This document shows, in pieces, positions 8,394 through 15,799 of a stretch of DNA of 64,000 nt; position 1 is the first letter of the stretch, and every line of letters begins with the position of its first letter. Both the position numbers and the translations under genes were made by a program. Below the pieces are notes generated by a model. It worked only from the letters and a program-made list of their open reading frames with translations, searched no databases and was not told where the DNA came from. This DNA comes from Bacillus sp. 165 (lineage in GTDB: Bacteria; Bacillota; Bacilli; Bacillales; Bacillaceae_G). The stretch is taken from contig NZ_JAGHKQ010000001.1 of assembly GCF_017742235.1 (NCBI RefSeq), positions 682,001 through 746,000 on the forward strand, read 5' to 3'.

Positions 8394-9524
8394 TTATTTG
8401 CCAAATGCCTTTTTTAGCATAGGTGGAGTAACAATGGTCGTTAAAATAACGACTATTACTATCGCCGTAAAATATTCTTGAGCCAACAGGCCAGCTTCTA
8501 AACCGATAGCCGCAATAATTAAAGCTACCTCTCCTCGCGATACCATTCCTGCTCCGATAGCAAAAGAAGAAGACAAATCAAATCCGGACAATCGAGCCCC
8601 AAAGCCTGATCCTATCAGCTTTGTAAGGATTGCTACGATGGTTACAATAAGAATAAACCAAATTTGTTTTCCAATCCCTTCAAATGAAATAGTCATTCCG
8701 ATACTAACAAAAAAAATAGGAACAAAAATAGCATAAGCAATTGGCTCAAGCTTTTTCTCTACCTCGTGCTTATAGCTTGTTTGTGATACTGCAATCCCTG
8801 CTGCAAATGCACCAATAATTCCAGCAATTCCCATCATTTCACTATAGTAAGCAATTGAAAAACAAACAATTAAGGCAGCACTTATAATAGATTCGGTCAC
8901 CCGTAAAGGAGACAACCAGCGCATAATAAGCGGGACAACTTTCCAGCCTATGAAAACGATAGTGACAAAGAAAATAAGCTTTTTCACGATAATTACAGTT
9001 AAATTGACATCTTGAGAACCAAGGAAGCTCATAGCAAATGCAAGCAAAATCACGACAATCACATCATCGAATACAGCAGCTCCTAGTATAGTTGTACTCT
9101 CTCGCGAGTTCATCTTTCCTAAATCACGAATTGTTTGAACAGAGATACTAACCGATGTCGCGCAGAGTAGCAAACCTAAAAAAATCGCCTCATCCTGCTT
9201 CATTCCTAGTAATAATGCAATACCATATCCTCCGACAAACGGGAGAATAATTCCTCCAATTGCAACCGCAAACGAAGCATTGCGATTTTTATTTAACTCC
9301 TCTAAATCCGTTTCTAAACCGGCTATAAACATTAATAATAAAACTCCGATTTCACTTAATTCATCTATCAATTCTGATGTTTCAATAAGCTCAAATACTG
9401 CAGGGCCAATTAAAATACCGACTAACAGCTTCCCTAGCACCGCCGGCTGGCCAAGACGGACACTGATATCACCAGCCAACTTTGTACTTAATAAAATAAT
9501 AACAAGCTCTAAATAAAATAGCAT
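8394..9524 (-). CDS. CPA2-family cation:proton antiporter (NapA/GerN/Kef type)
   Basis: 376 residues, about 12 hydrophobic segments and no C-terminal TrkA-N domain. The conserved FDD pair of electrogenic CPA2 exchangers is visible (AAVFDDVIVVI, about residues 149-159), with a GLLLCATSVS stretch before it and SRGEVALIIAA near 328, both typical of NapA/GerN-like transporters. Likely exchanges Na+ or K+ for H+ at the cytoplasmic membrane; GerN relatives in B. cereus act in spore germination, but nothing here ties this copy to spores. SD AAGGAGAGG precedes the ATG. No obvious operon partner. Confidence 0.88.
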   Translation of the reverse strand: MLFYLELVIILLSTKLAGDISVRLGQPAVLGKLLVGILIGPAVFELIETSELIDELSEIGVLLLMFIAGLETDLEELNKNRNASFAVAIGGIILPFVGGYGIALLLGMKQDEAIFLGLLLCATSVSISVQTIRDLGKMNSRESTTILGAAVFDDVIVVILLAFAMSFLGSQDVNLTVIIVKKLIFFVTIVFIGWKVVPLIMRWLSPLRVTESIISAALIVCFSIAYYSEMMGIAGIIGAFAAGIAVSQTSYKHEVEKKLEPIAYAIFVPIFFVSIGMTISFEGIGKQIWFILIVTIVAILTKLIGSGFGARLSGFDLSSSFAIGAGMVSRGEVALIIAAIGLEAGLLAQEYFTAIVIVVILTTIVTPPMLKKAFGK

Positions 9525-9681
9525 GTTATCCTCTCCTTATACCTAAATAAACATACGATACATTTCCTATTAGTATCTGTTTCCTCTTTTAATCCATTCT
9601 TCACAATATTTCCCTTTATTATTAGGAACAAAAATAGGAAAAAATCTTCTTACAACTGTAAACAATAGGAGTTGAAGAATA

Positions 9682-10515
9682 TTGGAATCGCTGTTACCCA
9701 ACATTAACATAGATAAATCCGATATTTTTAATGCCCTAATCTTAATCCTTATCCTATATATAATTTTTTATATTTTGCAGCACACTCTTCGCATCTTTTT
9801 TAAAAGAGCTACGTTTATTGAACCAAAAAGAGCAGAAACCATTCAAAGTGTATTTCGTAATACAATAAAGTATTTATTATTTACGATTATCCTTTTACTA
9901 ATCCTTCGTCCATTTGTTAATGTGGGGCAGCTTCTGCTCGCCGGCGGAATTATCGGTACAATTGTCGGCTTCGGAGCTCAGTCTATTATTAAAGATTTTT
10001 TATATGGCTTTTTTTTCTTATTTGAAGGGCAGTTTCGTAAGGGAGATTTTGTCCATATCAATGACGATCAGCAGGGAGGAACCATCGAGGAATTAGGGTT
10101 TCGCGCTGTGAGTATCCGCCTTTTAAATGGAAAACTAATGACTGTTCCTAATGGTGAAGTACGCAAAGTAGTAAACGGAAATGTACTGCAAAGACGTATT
10201 TTTGAAAGTGTAATTGTAGACTTTAAAGAAGATCCGGAAATAGTAAAGGAAGTGCTAGAGAAAATCTGCGACCACTTTAATATTCTGCTACACGATGTTT
10301 TGCTGAAAGATGGGTTTGGAGAACCAATCGAAGCTTTTTCCTATTGGGGATTATCCTCTTTAGATTCGTCCCCTTACGGATACAAATTCTCCATTGCAGC
10401 CACTATAAAAGATACGGATTATGTTCCCGCCGTGCAGCAAGTAAAAATGGCGCTTGCTACTACATTACGAGAGCACAACATTACACTAGCAGAAGTAAAA
10501 CGGATGATACCATAG
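9682..10515 (+). CDS. MscS-family mechanosensitive ion channel
   Basis: 277 residues. Two or three N-terminal membrane segments end in the pore helix rich in Gly/Ala (LLAGGIIGTIVGFGAQS, about 92-108), followed by the beta domain signature (GDFVHINDDQQGG, VPNGEV) of small MscS channels. Opens under membrane tension to release osmolytes on hypo-osmotic shock. Start is TTG at 9682 behind AGGAG; no better start exists upstream. Followed by a strong bidirectional terminator shared with convergent terC. Confidence 0.92.
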   Translation: MESLLPNINIDKSDIFNALILILILYIIFYILQHTLRIFFKRATFIEPKRAETIQSVFRNTIKYLLFTIILLLILRPFVNVGQLLLAGGIIGTIVGFGAQSIIKDFLYGFFFLFEGQFRKGDFVHINDDQQGGTIEELGFRAVSIRLLNGKLMTVPNGEVRKVVNGNVLQRRIFESVIVDFKEDPEIVKEVLEKICDHFNILLHDVLLKDGFGEPIEAFSYWGLSSLDSSPYGYKFSIAATIKDTDYVPAVQQVKMALATTLREHNITLAEVKRMIP

Positions 10516-10550
10516 AAAAAGCACTAGTCGGTCGACTAGTGCCTTTATTT
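10516..10550. terminator. Bidirectional terminator between mscS and terC
   Basis: Perfect 10-bp stem (10521-10530 with 10533-10542) flanked by A-run on the left and T-rich sequence on the right, so it can end transcripts from both sides. Confidence 0.85.
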
Positions 10551-11236
10551 TAAGAAGCTCCCTTTAGTGAATCATTGTTTTGTTCTTTCCCTTTGTTTTT
10601 TGTCCCTAAAAGCACTACTACAAGAACAATTAATGCTTCAAAACCATATTTTATGGCAGGATTGTCAAAGTATCCTTTTAAAAACGGTTCACTCACAATC
10701 ATTTTAGATGCAGTCCAAGCAAGAACGCCCGCTCCAACAGTAATAATCCAAGAAAAGCGATCTACCAGCTTTAAAATCATCTGGCTTCCCCAAACCATAA
10801 TTGGCACCGAGATAATCAAACCTAATACCACTAATAAAAAGCTTCCATGTGCAGCTCCTGCCACAGCCAACACATTATCTAAACCCATTAGTGCGTCTGC
10901 AATAATAATCGTACGGATGGCTCCCCAAAATGTAGAACCTGCTTTCATATCGTGCCCTTTTTCTTCTACTAACAGCTTATATGCAATCCAGATTAACAAC
11001 ACTCCTCCTGCGACAAGCAGACCTGGAACTTTCAATAGCCACACAACAGCCAGTGTTGCTAACGCACGAATAATAACTGCTCCGACAGTACCCCAAATAA
11101 TAACTTTCTTTTGTTGATCTTGAGGTAATTTTCTTGCTGCAAGACCAATCACAATCGCGTTATCTCCAGCCAATACGAGATCAATCATAATAATGGACAG
11201 AAGTGCTGTCAAAAATTCTAATGAAAATAGCTCCAT
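10550..11236 (-). CDS. TerC-family membrane protein (YjbE-type, probable Mn2+ exporter)
   Basis: 228 residues, seven or so hydrophobic segments with the TerC family acidic motifs in membrane helices: DLVLAGDNAIVIG (about 20-32) and DALMGLDNVLAVAGAA (about 113-128). TerC proteins of bacilli act in manganese efflux and metalation of secreted enzymes. It follows the dedA gene by 15 bases and both lie downstream of a manganese riboswitch, which strongly supports Mn2+ as the relevant ion. Ends at a bidirectional terminator. Confidence 0.92.
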   Translation of the reverse strand: MELFSLEFLTALLSIIMIDLVLAGDNAIVIGLAARKLPQDQQKKVIIWGTVGAVIIRALATLAVVWLLKVPGLLVAGGVLLIWIAYKLLVEEKGHDMKAGSTFWGAIRTIIIADALMGLDNVLAVAGAAHGSFLLVVLGLIISVPIMVWGSQMILKLVDRFSWIITVGAGVLAWTASKMIVSEPFLKGYFDNPAIKYGFEALIVLVVVLLGTKNKGKEQNNDSLKGAS

Positions 11237-11251
11237 AGTACACTCTCCCTT

Positions 11252-11854
11252 TTATTTATCTATTTTTGTTACTAGCCTTCTAGCTCGGTTAAAAATAAGA
11301 AACAAACTGATGCCTCCAATGGCTAACGAAAGTGGCAGCATATATTGCTTCGCTAATGTTCCTGCTTGCTCCCAATGTTCTCCTAGCTGCATTCCTAAAT
11401 ATACGTATAACGCTGTAATCGGAAGCATAGCAGCAAACGTATACAGCGAGAACATCCAGATATTCATTTTTGCAATCCCGCATGGGAATGAAATAATAGT
11501 CCGTATCCCCGGTATGAAGCGGCCCAAAAAAGCAATAGCGGTACCATACTTTGCAAAAAAAGCATCCGCTTTATTTAATTGTTCTTCCTTAATGAAAAAA
11601 TATTTACCGTATTTATTTAACAAAGGTCGGCCTCCAAAATAACCTAATGCATACAAAGTTAACGGGCCCGTCGTTCCGCCAAGAGTTCCTGCTAAGACTG
11701 CTAAAAAGAAATTCATATCACCTTGATATACCCAATATCCCACGAGAGGCAGTACAAGCTCCGCAGGAACAAACTCAAACGTTAACGCAAACACAACTCC
11801 AAAATAAGAAAACTGCTTTAAATACTCAATCAAAGATAGCAGTAATTGTTCCAT
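11252..11854 (-). CDS. DedA-family membrane protein
   Basis: Start placed at ATG 11854 (MEQLLLSLIEYLKQ), giving 200 residues, the normal DedA size, behind GGTGAT; an upstream in-frame start at 11950 would add a 32-residue non-conserved extension. Conserved features are the GxxGGxxGPLxLYxLGYFGG stretch and the reentrant loop FLGRFIPGIRTIISFPCGIA (about 110-130). DedA/SNARE-associated proteins flip or recycle lipid carriers such as undecaprenyl phosphate or phosphatidylethanolamine. First gene after a Mn2+ riboswitch, 15 bases from terC; a link between metal export and membrane lipid traffic is inference. Confidence 0.88.
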   Translation of the reverse strand: MEQLLLSLIEYLKQFSYFGVVFALTFEFVPAELVLPLVGYWVYQGDMNFFLAVLAGTLGGTTGPLTLYALGYFGGRPLLNKYGKYFFIKEEQLNKADAFFAKYGTAIAFLGRFIPGIRTIISFPCGIAKMNIWMFSLYTFAAMLPITALYVYLGMQLGEHWEQAGTLAKQYMLPLSLAIGGISLFLIFNRARRLVTKIDK

Positions 11855-12050
11855 CACTAAATCACCACATTTTCCATTTACATAACCTATTTTCTTTGGA
11901 GCCCCTATCATATAGTTACTGCCAAGTACTAAAAGAGTAAAACGAGCCACCTAAAACCCGTTACAACGTCTGGAGAGATATCAAAAGGAACCAATCCTAA
12001 GATGACTAAAATAGACAAAGGTCCATTAAATGAGTATTTCCTCCTTTCTA

Positions 12051-12088
12051 CGCAAAAAGGACCTTTTACCGATTCGGTAAAAGGTCCT
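12051..12088 (-). terminator. Expression-platform terminator of the manganese riboswitch
   Basis: Perfect 15-bp palindrome arms (12058-12072 with 12074-12088) followed on the minus strand by TTTTT. It sits about 30 bases after the aptamer, and its AGGACC/ACCTTTTACC arm resembles the P1 strand of the aptamer, allowing competing folds. Confidence 0.85.
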
Positions 12089-12118
12089 AAATAAATACAG
12101 ACCTCTACCGTAACAGGT

Positions 12119-12208
12119 AAAGGTCTTGCTAACAACGTCATAGTTGCCAACAAAGCCGAGGGAACAATCCCTGTAATGACGACTTTGCTGTAAAAGCTAC
12201 TCCCCTTT
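12119..12208 (-). ncRNA. yybP-ykoY manganese riboswitch aptamer
   Basis: On the minus strand the RNA opens AAAGGGGAGTAGC, contains CAAAGTCGTCA and CGGCTTTGTTG, and closes GCAAGACCTTT. These are the conserved P1 strands and the two Mn2+-binding loops of the yybP-ykoY class. A terminator hairpin follows, then dedA-terC. In this class Mn2+ binding normally promotes read-through, so the operon should be induced by excess manganese. Strong call from sequence pattern alone. Confidence 0.95.
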
Positions 12209-12271
12209 ATGGGTGAACATATTCAGTTTATAGATGTAATGATAAGGTGTTTTAACATATAAGTCAATAGC

Positions 12272-12847
12272 CTATTTCTTTACCTCAGTTATTTCATCTA
12301 CAAGCTTTTCTGCTACTCTTCTATATAAATTACTAATGTGGACAAGGGACGCAATCAATAATACCTTCTCTAATAACTCCGAAGTACCCTCCTCCATATT
12401 TATTAGTGCTTCACTTGCTTCTGCTGAGTGCTGCTGTATATCCTCTTTAAAATTCTCAACATTTACGGCAGAAAGACTGAGATAACTGCGATAAAAAGCA
12501 TCTAAGTCCATTTTACCTTCTAAAATTTTTTCATTTATTCCACTTAAAACAATTTTTATATCATTTATGGATAACGCACCTTTTAAATGATAAATGAAAC
12601 TGATTAAAATGAGGTGCTCCCTAGAATATTTCTTATTCTTGATAGGGATGAAGAGCTTTCCTTTCGCATAGTTGTTTATCATTGTTTTTGTTAAAACTTT
12701 CTCATTTTCTGTTCTCCTTGATTCACTGAATTTACTTTCAAATAATTGGATAACTTGATCCATATATAAATCTATATTGGGAATATCCTCTAAAATAAGG
12801 CTATTTTCTAATCCAAGCTCTGTAATAATTTCATTTATATTTCCCAC
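12272..12847 (-). CDS. DUF1836 domain protein
   Basis: 191 residues, soluble. The N-terminal half holds a MerR/HTH-like segment (TKTMINNYAKGKLFIP, about 52-67) characteristic of DUF1836, followed by a helical C-terminal half. Function is unknown; the HTH-like pattern suggests DNA binding. GTG start at 12847 behind AGGGG. It is divergent from the haemolysin-III gene 144 bases away. I have the impression that these two families are often neighbours in bacilli, so it may regulate that gene, but this is inference. Confidence 0.75.
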   Translation of the reverse strand: MGNINEIITELGLENSLILEDIPNIDLYMDQVIQLFESKFSESRRTENEKVLTKTMINNYAKGKLFIPIKNKKYSREHLILISFIYHLKGALSINDIKIVLSGINEKILEGKMDLDAFYRSYLSLSAVNVENFKEDIQQHSAEASEALINMEEGTSELLEKVLLIASLVHISNLYRRVAEKLVDEITEVKK

Positions 12848-12991
12848 TACACAACCCCTGCTTTACTATTTTTTATACAATTATTATAACTAAATTTTCA
12901 CACAAGGTAAACATTGACTACATAATGTGTTATCTATATAATGAAAAGTAGTATTTAAAACTACATACTTATTTCAAGGGGGCATAGGAAC

Positions 12992-13639
12992 ATGAACTAT
13001 TATATTCGTGAACCGATTAATGGACTGACACACTTGGCCGGAGCTATTTTATCCTTTATAGGACTTCTCGCCATGGTGATTAAAGCTGCCATCACTACAC
13101 CAACCTTCCTGACAATAGCAGCTGTTATAATCTTTGGAATTAGTATGATTCTCCTATATGCTGCATCAGCTACATATCACATGGTCATAGCTAAAGACAA
13201 GGTTCTCGCATTTCTGAGGCGATTGGACCATTCTATGATTTTCGTGTTAATAGCAGGGTCATATACGCCGTTTTGTTTGATTAGCTTACATGGCATAATA
13301 GGGTGGCTTTTATTTTCCATTGTCACGTTCATAGCGATATGCGGAATTACATTTAAAATGGTTTGGTTTAATTGTCCACGTTGGTTATCTACAGCATTGT
13401 ATATCGGAATGGGATGGATTATTATTTTGGCCGTTTCCCCCCTTTCTGCTGCTTTAAACACTATCGCTCTATCCCTTTTAATACTTGGAGGCATTTTATA
13501 TACAATCGGCGGTGTGATATACGGAATGAAGCCCCAGTTTCTAGAATTTAAATATATGGGATTTCATGAAATTTTTCATATCTTTATCCTGCTTGGAAGC
13601 TTAGCTCATTTTCTCTGTGTATTCCTCTTTGTTCTGTAA
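12992..13639 (+). CDS. Haemolysin III / TrhA (PAQR-fold) membrane protein
   Basis: 215 residues with seven hydrophobic segments. Family motifs are present: the N-terminal EPINGLTHLAGA with the conserved His, SATYH (about residues 59-63), DHSMIFVLIAGSYTPF, and the C-terminal HEIFHIFILLGSLAHF. The conserved Ser, Asp and three His residues form the metal site of the PAQR superfamily. Bacterial members influence membrane lipid homeostasis and fluidity; the haemolysin name is historical. Ends at a 15-bp perfect terminator shared with the convergent small gene. Confidence 0.93.
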   Translation: MNYYIREPINGLTHLAGAILSFIGLLAMVIKAAITTPTFLTIAAVIIFGISMILLYAASATYHMVIAKDKVLAFLRRLDHSMIFVLIAGSYTPFCLISLHGIIGWLLFSIVTFIAICGITFKMVWFNCPRWLSTALYIGMGWIIILAVSPLSAALNTIALSLLILGGILYTIGGVIYGMKPQFLEFKYMGFHEIFHIFILLGSLAHFLCVFLFVL

Positions 13640-13675
13640 AGAAAGCGCCCCGTCATACAGCGGGGCGCTTTCTTT
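13638..13675. terminator. Bidirectional terminator after the haemolysin-III gene
   Basis: Perfect 15-bp stem (13638-13652 with 13661-13675). It includes the stop codon of the gene to its left and abuts the stop of the small gene to its right. Confidence 0.85.
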
Positions 13676-13820
13676 ACTTGTGTTTTTGCGAATATAGAAC
13701 TTCATCATTGGATTTCTTGAGGGTAAAAAAACCATCAGCGCCAATAACTGTATGTGCTAAGTCATGCGGACCATTAGCACGCTGTTTCTTGATTGTATGT
13801 GGATTTTGATTTCTTCCCAT
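13674..13820 (-). CDS. Small basic protein, 48 aa, unknown
   Basis: ATG at 13820 has an excellent GGAGGTGAT Shine-Dalgarno 6 bases upstream; 48 codons end at TAA 13674-13676, inside a shared terminator. The peptide starts MGRNQNPHTIKKQRANGP, is rich in Asn, His and Lys in its first half, and has no membrane segment. Composition and size recall the minor small spore proteins (Ssp/YpzG-like) of bacilli, but I cannot match it to a named family. The SD and exact fit between two terminators are the main evidence that it is a gene. Confidence 0.65.
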   Translation of the reverse strand: MGRNQNPHTIKKQRANGPHDLAHTVIGADGFFTLKKSNDEVLYSQKHK

Positions 13821-13854
13821 ACTATATCACCTCCGCTATATGTAGTATTAGTAA

Positions 13855-13882
13855 AAAAATAAAAAGTTTATTGAATAAACTT
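13855..13882 (-). terminator. Terminator of the 106-aa gene
   Basis: AT-rich 10-bp inverted repeat around 13861-13882 followed on the minus strand by TTTTTATTTTTTT. Confidence 0.65.
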
Positions 13883-13906
13883 TCCCTAATGTGAACAAGC
13901 ATATTA

Positions 13907-14227
13907 TTACTGCGTATACTTCATCCATCCACTTTCTGATCGCTCCGCTTTATACTTGCCATATGACAAGAGCTTCATTGCTGAACGGACTGCTGTATGA
14001 AATACCAAACGAAGTTTATTCGCCTCATCCATTTCTTCAGAATAGGATGTTGATTCATATACATAATAAGCTGCCATAATACAAGGGACAGTTTCTTCTG
14101 GTACGAACTTGTAAGCCATTACTTCATCCAAGACTAAATCAATGACATGCCGGTCCCCCTGCTCAACTTCTTTTTGAAGCAGTTGACGGACTGTCTCTGG
14201 CACTAGTCTCAAAATTTCATTCTTCAT
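13907..14227 (-). CDS. Hypothetical soluble protein, 106 aa
   Basis: Start placed at ATG 14227 (MKNEILRLVPETVRQ) because AGGTGATT lies at the right distance; ten further codons are open upstream without an SD. The predicted protein is helical, acidic in its middle and without membrane segments or signal peptide. I recognise no family. It stands alone with its own terminator between the small basic gene and odhB. Confidence 0.6.
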   Translation of the reverse strand: MKNEILRLVPETVRQLLQKEVEQGDRHVIDLVLDEVMAYKFVPEETVPCIMAAYYVYESTSYSEEMDEANKLRLVFHTAVRSAMKLLSYGKYKAERSESGWMKYTQ

Positions 14228-14429
14228 GACAATCACCTCGTTGCTATTATGTATCATTTTAACCTAATACACCTTACTTAATTCTTTTTAAGCCTACATG
14301 CTTGCTCCCAACATTCAAATAAGAGGAGAATATATACACAAACATACCGTCTGATTGTATTTTTATGATGCTCAGCTATTCTATCCGCGAACTTTACAAT
14401 ATATCGGCGGCTCCCCTCGCTTTTTCAGT

Positions 14430-14474
14430 AAACATGAAAAGGACGCATCTCTTAGATGCGTCCTTTTCATGTTT
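14430..14474 (-). terminator. Terminator of odhAB
   Basis: Perfect 21-bp stem (14430-14450 with 14454-14474, loop CTT) starting at the last base of the odhB stop codon. Unusually long; the T-rich end is part of the stem. Confidence 0.8.
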
Positions 14475-15727
14475 TATCCTTCTAACAATAAAGATTCTGG
14501 ATCTTCCAGTAATTCTTTTACTTTTACTAAGAAACCGACAGCTTCTTTTCCATCTACAATTCTATGATCATAAGATAGAGCAATATACATCATAGGACGA
14601 TTTTCAATTCGCTCTTCGTCAATAGCAATCGGTCTTGTTTGAATTTTATGCATTCCAAGAATTCCTACCTGCGGGCTGTTTAAAATTGGTGTGGAAAGTA
14701 ATGAACCAAATACTCCTCCATTTGTAATCGTAAACGTGCCGCCTTGTAGTTCTTTTAATGTAAGAGCATTTTCACGTGCTTTTTGACCAAGTGTATTAAT
14801 ATCACGTTCAATGTCAGCAAAGCTCTTTTGGTTTGCATCGCGTACAACAGGTACTACTAACCCTTCTGGAGCCGCTACAGCAATACCAATATCATAAAAC
14901 TTCTTCAAAATAAGCTCGTCCCCTTGAATTTCAGCGTTTAATAGAGGATATTGCTTTAATGCCGCCACAACAGCTTTTGTAAAGAATGACATGAATCCAA
15001 GACGCACACCATGTTTCTCGAAAAACATATCCTTGCGTTTTTTTCTTAAATTCATAACAGCTGACATGTCCACTTCGTTAAACGTAGTTAACATAGCCGC
15101 TGTTTGTTGTGCTTCTACCAGACGTTTTGCAATAGTTTGACGACGGCGGGACATTTTTACACGTTCCATCGGTTTATCCGTATTCATTGTTGCTTGTGCA
15201 GGTGCTGGCTTTGGACTAGCCTTTTCTACTTTCGGTTCTTCTTTTACTTCCTGTGTTCCAACGTGCGCTCTAATATCATGCGGACGAATTCTGCCAAGTA
15301 ACGGGTCGCTGCTTTGTACTTGACGTAAGTCAATTCCAAGCTCTCTTGCCATTTTACGCGCTGCGGGCGAAGCGATAGGGCGTTCCATTGGACGTTCAAC
15401 CTCTGCTTGCGGCACAGGATTGTTTTCTACTTCTTTAGGAGCTTCTTCTACTGGACGTTCTGGCTCAGTTACCGGCTGCGTTTGCACTGCTATTCCGTCT
15501 TCCAAAATTGCAATTACTTCGCCTACTTCTACTGTATCTCCTGGTTCCTTTAACACTTTCGTCAACATACCTGTATATTCTGCAATTACTTCCAAGTTAA
15601 CTTTATCTGTTTCAAGCTCCACTACGCTAGACCCTTTTTCAACCTTTTCTCCAACCTTAATTAGCCATTGTGAAATGGTTCCTTCTGAAATGGATTCTGC
15701 AAGCTCTGGTACTTTAATTTCAATCAT
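14474..15727 (-). CDS. odhB: Dihydrolipoyl succinyltransferase (E2 of 2-oxoglutarate dehydrogenase)
   Basis: 417 residues in the usual order: lipoyl domain (1-78, lipoylated Lys42 in ETDKVNLEV), linker rich in Pro/Glu, peripheral-subunit-binding domain (about 115-150, [14 protein letters not shown]), and catalytic core (about 190-417) with the active-site SYDHRIVDG. Transfers succinyl from the E1-bound intermediate to CoA in the TCA cycle. Second gene of odhAB, 72 bases after odhA, behind a GGGAGG SD. Confidence 0.97.
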   Translation of the reverse strand: MIEIKVPELAESISEGTISQWLIKVGEKVEKGSSVVELETDKVNLEVIAEYTGMLTKVLKEPGDTVEVGEVIAILEDGIAVQTQPVTEPERPVEEAPKEVENNPVPQAEVERPMERPIASPAARKMARELGIDLRQVQSSDPLLGRIRPHDIRAHVGTQEVKEEPKVEKASPKPAPAQATMNTDKPMERVKMSRRRQTIAKRLVEAQQTAAMLTTFNEVDMSAVMNLRKKRKDMFFEKHGVRLGFMSFFTKAVVAALKQYPLLNAEIQGDELILKKFYDIGIAVAAPEGLVVPVVRDANQKSFADIERDINTLGQKARENALTLKELQGGTFTITNGGVFGSLLSTPILNSPQVGILGMHKIQTRPIAIDEERIENRPMMYIALSYDHRIVDGKEAVGFLVKVKELLEDPESLLLEG

Positions 15728-15799
15728 GCTTTATATCCTCCCTTGTCCCTTAAACAACTTGTTAGATATGTCTATTTTCATTGGATTACTGTTTTATTT

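Noticed and set aside
11929..12153. Minus-strand 74-aa frame in the riboswitch region
   Set aside because: It runs through the aptamer and terminator of the manganese riboswitch, so the sequence is constrained as RNA. Its C-terminal hydrophobic part is mentioned only as a leader oddity.
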